NCBI RefSeq assembly: GCF_934754935.1
Contig: NZ_CAKVJB010000010.1
Span: 1-64,000 of the forward strand
Length of the DNA: 64,000 nt
Direction of reading: 5' to 3'
From: an uncultured Holdemanella sp.
GTDB taxonomy: Bacteria; Bacillota_I; Bacilli_A; Erysipelotrichales; Erysipelotrichaceae
Shown here: piece after piece, positions 60,265-64,000 of the stretch
Numbering within the stretch: position 1 is the first letter of the stretch
Layout: every line of letters begins with the position of its first letter
Translations under genes and position numbers: made by a program
The notes under the pieces: generated by a model
Database searches by the model: none
What the model was told of the DNA's origin: nothing
What the model saw: only the letters and a program-made list of their open reading frames with translations

Positions 60265-60859
60265 TTAATTTCTCCTCTTTTAATGCATCCTCAATCTGCA
60301 TATGCAACTGTTCTACCGTACTATTATTACGTAATACAATATCACTTTTTGCCATTTTCTCTTCTGGATTCATCTGTGATACAAGTCTTGCCAAAGCTTG
60401 TTCCCTAGTAAAATTGCGATATGTTTGTAGACGTGATAATGCCACATCTAAATCAGCCACAACGCACCAAATGGAATCAAAATGTTCTTGTGCCGAAATC
60501 TCAAACAAAATTGGCATTTCCACAAAAACAATCGAACTATCTTGTTCACAGATCCATTTATGCATTTCATCAAAAATCAATGGATGTAGAATCGCTTCTA
60601 CTTGTTTTCGATGTTTTTCATTTGAAAACATATAGGAAGCTAGACTCTCCTTAATAATTTGCCCATTTGAATCCAATTCAACAATATTCATTTTCTTTAG
60701 TTTCTCATAACCCAAATTTCCCTTTTTTAATAAATCCGCATTGACCTGATCACAATCTAAAACAGGATATTTGTTTCGTAAATATCGAGAAATTTCACTC
60801 TTTCCTGAACCCATTGATCCCGTGATTCCAATTACTTTCTTTTTTGACATTTTGGACAT
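60254..60859 (-). CDS. coaE: Dephospho-CoA kinase
   Basis: Last step of coenzyme A synthesis: phosphorylation of dephospho-CoA. Length 201 aa. The P-loop is GITGSMGSGKSEIS near the N-terminus, followed by the DCDQVNADLL motif, HPLIFDEM and the LID region LVSQMNPEEK. The ATG at 60859 is chosen because GGGGGA lies seven bases upstream; an ATG at 60910 would overlap mutM by 79 bases. Confidence 0.95.
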   Translation of the reverse strand: MSKMSKKKVIGITGSMGSGKSEISRYLRNKYPVLDCDQVNADLLKKGNLGYEKLKKMNIVELDSNGQIIKESLASYMFSNEKHRKQVEAILHPLIFDEMHKWICEQDSSIVFVEMPILFEISAQEHFDSIWCVVADLDVALSRLQTYRNFTREQALARLVSQMNPEEKMAKSDIVLRNNSTVEQLHMQIEDALKEEKLNGD

Positions 60860-61653
60860 AAATAAGTCCCCCTTTGTGATACAGTTAATTTTTTTATTGT
60901 ATGATGACACACTTTACATTGTGTCTGATCATGTACTTTTAGATGAAGTTGAAAACGTCCTGTTACACCTAAACTTGACGTATAAGAGCGAATCGTTGTT
61001 CCACCATAGTATGTAGCCCCCTGCAAGATTCGTCTTGTTTCTAAAACGATTTTATCACAATCTTTTTTTGATAACTTACAAGCACGACTTCTTGGATCCA
61101 AACCTACCGCAAAGCATATCTCATCGGCATAAATATTTCCAATACCTGCCATAATCGATTGATCTAAAAGACAAGATTTTAAATTTCGTTTTAATGTATG
61201 AATACAATGATAGAAATACATTCCATCAACTCTTGGATCCATATAATCATATCCAACATTTTTAAAACAAGTATACGCATGAACATCTTCTTTTTTAGGA
61301 TATAAGTACATTCTTCCAAACTTTCGAGTATCATGATATGACATATAGATTCCATTATTTAATTTAAATACAACATGAATATGTTTATCCTCTCGAAGAT
61401 CGTTGTACAAATAAAATTTACCTTCCATTCTAAGATGTACAATCAAATCATAATCATCTAACCCAAAAATCAAATATTTTCCAAGTCGATTAAATGAACG
61501 AAAGGATTGCCCAATCAATTGATTCCTAAAAGTTTCTATTTCCACATTATCTATGATTTTAGGATAGTAAACCAATACATCTTCAATTGAATCATCTTTA
61601 ATTTGTGTTTCTAACGTACTTAATACAGTTTGTACTTCGGGTGCTTCTGGCAT
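60832..61653 (-). CDS. mutM: Formamidopyrimidine-DNA glycosylase
   Basis: Base-excision repair of 8-oxoguanine and formamidopyrimidines. Length 273 aa. The processed N-terminus PEAPEVQTV supplies the catalytic Pro and Glu, a conserved Lys is in LGKYLIFGL, and the helix-two-turn-helix has AGIGNIYADEICF. The C-terminal zinc finger is CKVCHHT with CPKCQ. The start overlaps the polA stop by one base (TAATG). Confidence 0.97.
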   Translation of the reverse strand: MPEAPEVQTVLSTLETQIKDDSIEDVLVYYPKIIDNVEIETFRNQLIGQSFRSFNRLGKYLIFGLDDYDLIVHLRMEGKFYLYNDLREDKHIHVVFKLNNGIYMSYHDTRKFGRMYLYPKKEDVHAYTCFKNVGYDYMDPRVDGMYFYHCIHTLKRNLKSCLLDQSIMAGIGNIYADEICFAVGLDPRSRACKLSKKDCDKIVLETRRILQGATYYGGTTIRSYTSSLGVTGRFQLHLKVHDQTQCKVCHHTIKKLTVSQRGTYLCPKCQKRK

Positions 61654-64000
61654 TATTTTGCCTCATACCAAGACTTGCCAACGCTAATACTTGCCTTTAA
61701 TGGAACCTTTAATTCCATCGCACTTTCCATTGTTTCTTTGACAAGTTTTTGCATGAAGTCCAACTCTTCATCTGGCACCAAGAAAATCAATTCATCATGA
61801 ATTTGAAGAAGCATTTTCGACTTCACATTTGTATCCTTCAAAGCTTGATCCATTTTCAACATCGCAATCTTAATCAAGTCTGCTGCACTACCCTGGATTG
61901 GTGCATTCATCGCAGCACGCTTACCAAATTCACGTGTCATAAAATTCTTATCATTGATTTCCGGAATTTCTCTTCTTCGATGGAATAACGTTTCTACATA
62001 TCCATTTTCTTTACAGAACTCAATCAATTGATTCATATATTCATGAATTTTTGGATAACTTTCAAAATACATCTTCATAAACTCACCCGCCTCTTTGCGA
62101 GTGATATTTAATTGTGAGGATAAGCCAAATTCAGTTTGGCCATATACAATCCCAAAGTTTACTGTCTTTGCGATTCTTCTTTTGTGTTCATCCACTTCTT
62201 CTGGTGAACAATTAAAAATCAATGTTGCCGTTTTTGTATGAATATCCAATCCTTCATTAAATGCTTTGATCATATAATCTTCATTTGCCATATGCGCTAA
62301 CATTCTCAATTCGATTTGCGAATAATCAGCGGACAATAAGCGATAGCCATCTTGGGCTACAAAAGCTTTACGAATTTCTTTTCCCAGTTCATCACGAATA
62401 CTAATATTTTGAAGATTTGGTTCACTACTTGAAAGTCTTCCCGTTTGCGTCATTGTCTGATTAAAAGAAGTGTGGATCTTTTGATCCGAACGAATATGTT
62501 TTTTTAAACCATCAACATATGTGCTCGATACTTTTGATATTTTACGATATTCCAAAATATCATCTACGATTGGATGTTTTCCACGAAGCTTTTCTAATAC
62601 ATCAGCTGAAGTCGAACGCTTTTTTCCACCTGAACTTAAATTTAATTCATCAAATAAAACATTCGCCAATTGTTTAGGAGAATTGATATTAAAAATCATA
62701 CCAGCATGAGAATAAATTTGTTGAGCCAAAGCTTCTAGCTTTTCATTTAATAAAGCCCCATATTCATCCAAGAAACTTTCTTGAATTGAGATTCCCTCTT
62801 GTTCCATAGAAAATAATACACGTGTAAGTGGCATTTCAATTTCTCTATATAAAGAAAGTACATTTTCTTCTTTTAAAGATTGAAGAATTTCACTTTTCTT
62901 TTCATATAACTGTTGTGCCAAACTATGTCCAATTGCTTGTTCTCGATTTAAACTAAAAGCCGGTTCATCTTTTGTCTTTTTGGATACATCATGAAAAGAC
63001 TCTGGCAAAGTAATATGAAGGGCTTCTAGTACTGCATCACTATCTGTTGCGGTAGAATTCAATAAGAATCCGGCAATATGAAGATCATCATTAAATGTAT
63101 TCCATTTAAATCCATAGCGATCTAATAGATGCATCATTTCTTTGGTATCCCATGTACTGATTTCTTTGGTTTCTAATGCCTTTTTAAAGTTTGTATCTTC
63201 CAAAGCGTTTTCTACTGAAATATAGTAAACTGTCTTATCTTTTGGGATCATAAAGCCATATAATTGCTGATCTAAGTAAGGTTGTTGCGTACATACTGGT
63301 AGTACCATTAAATCTTCTACATCAATCATTTCAAAATGATCCACTTCTTTTAATGGCCATTTTTCATTCTTAGCTTGTTTTGTTCGATTCACTAAAGATC
63401 GCATTTCATATTTTTCATAGAATCCATTTACATCTTCTTGAATTCCTGTAAACTCACAATCATTTAAACTAAATGGAAGTTCCATCTTTGTATAAATGGT
63501 TGCCAATTCTAAAGACATAAACGCATTGTCTTTATCTTTTTCAAGCTTTTCTTTTAATTTTCCCTTTACCTCATCAATATGGGCATAAACATTTTCTACC
63601 GTTGAATATTGATTCAATAAACGCAAAGCCGTTTTTTCACCAACACCAGCTACCCCTGGAATATTATCAGCTGTATCTCCCATTAATCCTTTCATATCAA
63701 TAACTTGACTTGGACTAATTCCATATGTATCGAAAAGATTTTGTTCGTCCATCAATTCCATTTCACTCAAGCCTTTTTTCATTAAAAGAACATGTGTACT
63801 TGGATCAATCAATTGAAGCAAGTCACGATCACTTGTTAGAATTGTTGTTTGAATATCATTGCAGCATTTAGCCATACTTCCAATAATATCATCCGCTTCA
63901 TAACCTTCTTGTTCATAGCGCTTAATTCCAGCAGCATCTAAATATTCTCTTACGATTGGAAATTGTACGATCAATTCCTCATCTAATGGTTTACGTGTGC
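61653..64000 (-). CDS. polA: DNA polymerase I, 5' end outside the window
   Basis: Repair and Okazaki-fragment polymerase; 782 codons are present and the frame stays open to the window edge (reading TRKPLDEELIVQF at its start), so roughly the first 90 residues are missing. The remainder of the 5'-3' exonuclease domain is seen (GYEADDIIGSMA, LTSDRDLLQLID, GDTADNIPGVAGVGEKTA). The central 3'-5' exonuclease-like domain lacks the acidic metal ligands, as in most Bacillota. The polymerase domain has SADYSQIELRMLAH, the O-helix RRIAKTVNFGIVYG and QIHDELIF. Confidence 0.97.
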   Translation of the reverse strand, partial: TRKPLDEELIVQFPIVREYLDAAGIKRYEQEGYEADDIIGSMAKCCNDIQTTILTSDRDLLQLIDPSTHVLLMKKGLSEMELMDEQNLFDTYGISPSQVIDMKGLMGDTADNIPGVAGVGEKTALRLLNQYSTVENVYAHIDEVKGKLKEKLEKDKDNAFMSLELATIYTKMELPFSLNDCEFTGIQEDVNGFYEKYEMRSLVNRTKQAKNEKWPLKEVDHFEMIDVEDLMVLPVCTQQPYLDQQLYGFMIPKDKTVYYISVENALEDTNFKKALETKEISTWDTKEMMHLLDRYGFKWNTFNDDLHIAGFLLNSTATDSDAVLEALHITLPESFHDVSKKTKDEPAFSLNREQAIGHSLAQQLYEKKSEILQSLKEENVLSLYREIEMPLTRVLFSMEQEGISIQESFLDEYGALLNEKLEALAQQIYSHAGMIFNINSPKQLANVLFDELNLSSGGKKRSTSADVLEKLRGKHPIVDDILEYRKISKVSSTYVDGLKKHIRSDQKIHTSFNQTMTQTGRLSSSEPNLQNISIRDELGKEIRKAFVAQDGYRLLSADYSQIELRMLAHMANEDYMIKAFNEGLDIHTKTATLIFNCSPEEVDEHKRRIAKTVNFGIVYGQTEFGLSSQLNITRKEAGEFMKMYFESYPKIHEYMNQLIEFCKENGYVETLFHRRREIPEINDKNFMTREFGKRAAMNAPIQGSAADLIKIAMLKMDQALKDTNVKSKMLLQIHDELIFLVPDEELDFMQKLVKETMESAMELKVPLKASISVGKSWYEAK

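Noticed and set aside
1..64000. CRISPR arrays, insertion sequences, prophage, toxin-antitoxin or restriction modules
   Set aside because: No regularly spaced direct repeats, transposase, integrase or phage structural genes were seen. The gene content is almost entirely core chromosome.

Overview
The window is a 64 kb piece of a low-GC Bacillota (Firmicutes) chromosome, complete except for polA, which runs off the right edge. The gene blocks rpsF-ssb-rpsR-yybS-gdpP-rplI-dnaB, upp-atp and polA-mutM-coaE-dnaB/dnaI are Bacillus-type. The diverged protein sequences, an RpoB with the Mollicutes-like Asn at the rifampicin His526 position, and the set of fermentation genes point to an anaerobe related to Erysipelotrichia. 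That placement is inference; no 16S rRNA is present. Almost everything is on the minus strand. The few plus-strand units (tRNA-Gly, asnA, a lipoprotein, serine dehydratase, an MFS transporter, a Lar-like zinc ribbon) are single genes. No insertion sequence, prophage, CRISPR array or rRNA was seen, and no gene-free stretch exceeds about 255 bases.

Layout. 1-6 kb: tRNA-Gly, an alpha/beta hydrolase, a small unknown protein, and a run GT8 glycosyltransferase - Na+ symporter - lactate-type dehydrogenase - MATE exporter. 6-15 kb: asnA, a 95-aa unknown, rpoC and rpoB. 15-19 kb: a lipoprotein, an OatA-like acyltransferase and a single-chain L-serine dehydratase. 19-25 kb: branched-chain amino acid ABC transporter (livJ-H-M-G-F) ending in a CBS-ACT protein, with a cre-like palindrome on its promoter. 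25-27 kb: groES-groEL under two CIRCE operators. 27-34 kb: upp-atpZ-atpI-atpBEFHAGDC, F-type ATP synthase whose c subunit carries a Na+-type ligand set. 34-41 kb: replication and ribosome block with c-di-AMP phosphodiesterase. 41-46 kb: 2-hydroxyacyl-CoA dehydratase-type activase and partner, coupled to a CmpB-Nudix membrane fusion. 46-54 kb: UMF1-type MFS, XRE membrane regulator, a GGDEF-histidine kinase-receiver hybrid, DUF3955, a Lar-like zinc ribbon and a second MATE exporter. 54-64 kb: murA, an S9 peptidase, fba, and the polA-mutM-coaE-dnaB-dnaI block.

The most unusual signal is in the non-coding DNA. Four genes (GT8, yybS-like, the hybrid kinase, the second MATE) lack a Shine-Dalgarno sequence and have a -10 hexamer exactly 6 nt before the ATG, the geometry of leaderless mRNAs. 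For two of them, and for rpsF which has a normal leader, the -35 box lies inside the terminator hairpin of the upstream gene and the U-tract forms the promoter spacer. Many stop codons also sit inside or against their own terminator hairpin. A strong promoter followed within about 45 nt by a terminator lies divergently upstream of rpoBC and could make a very short RNA.
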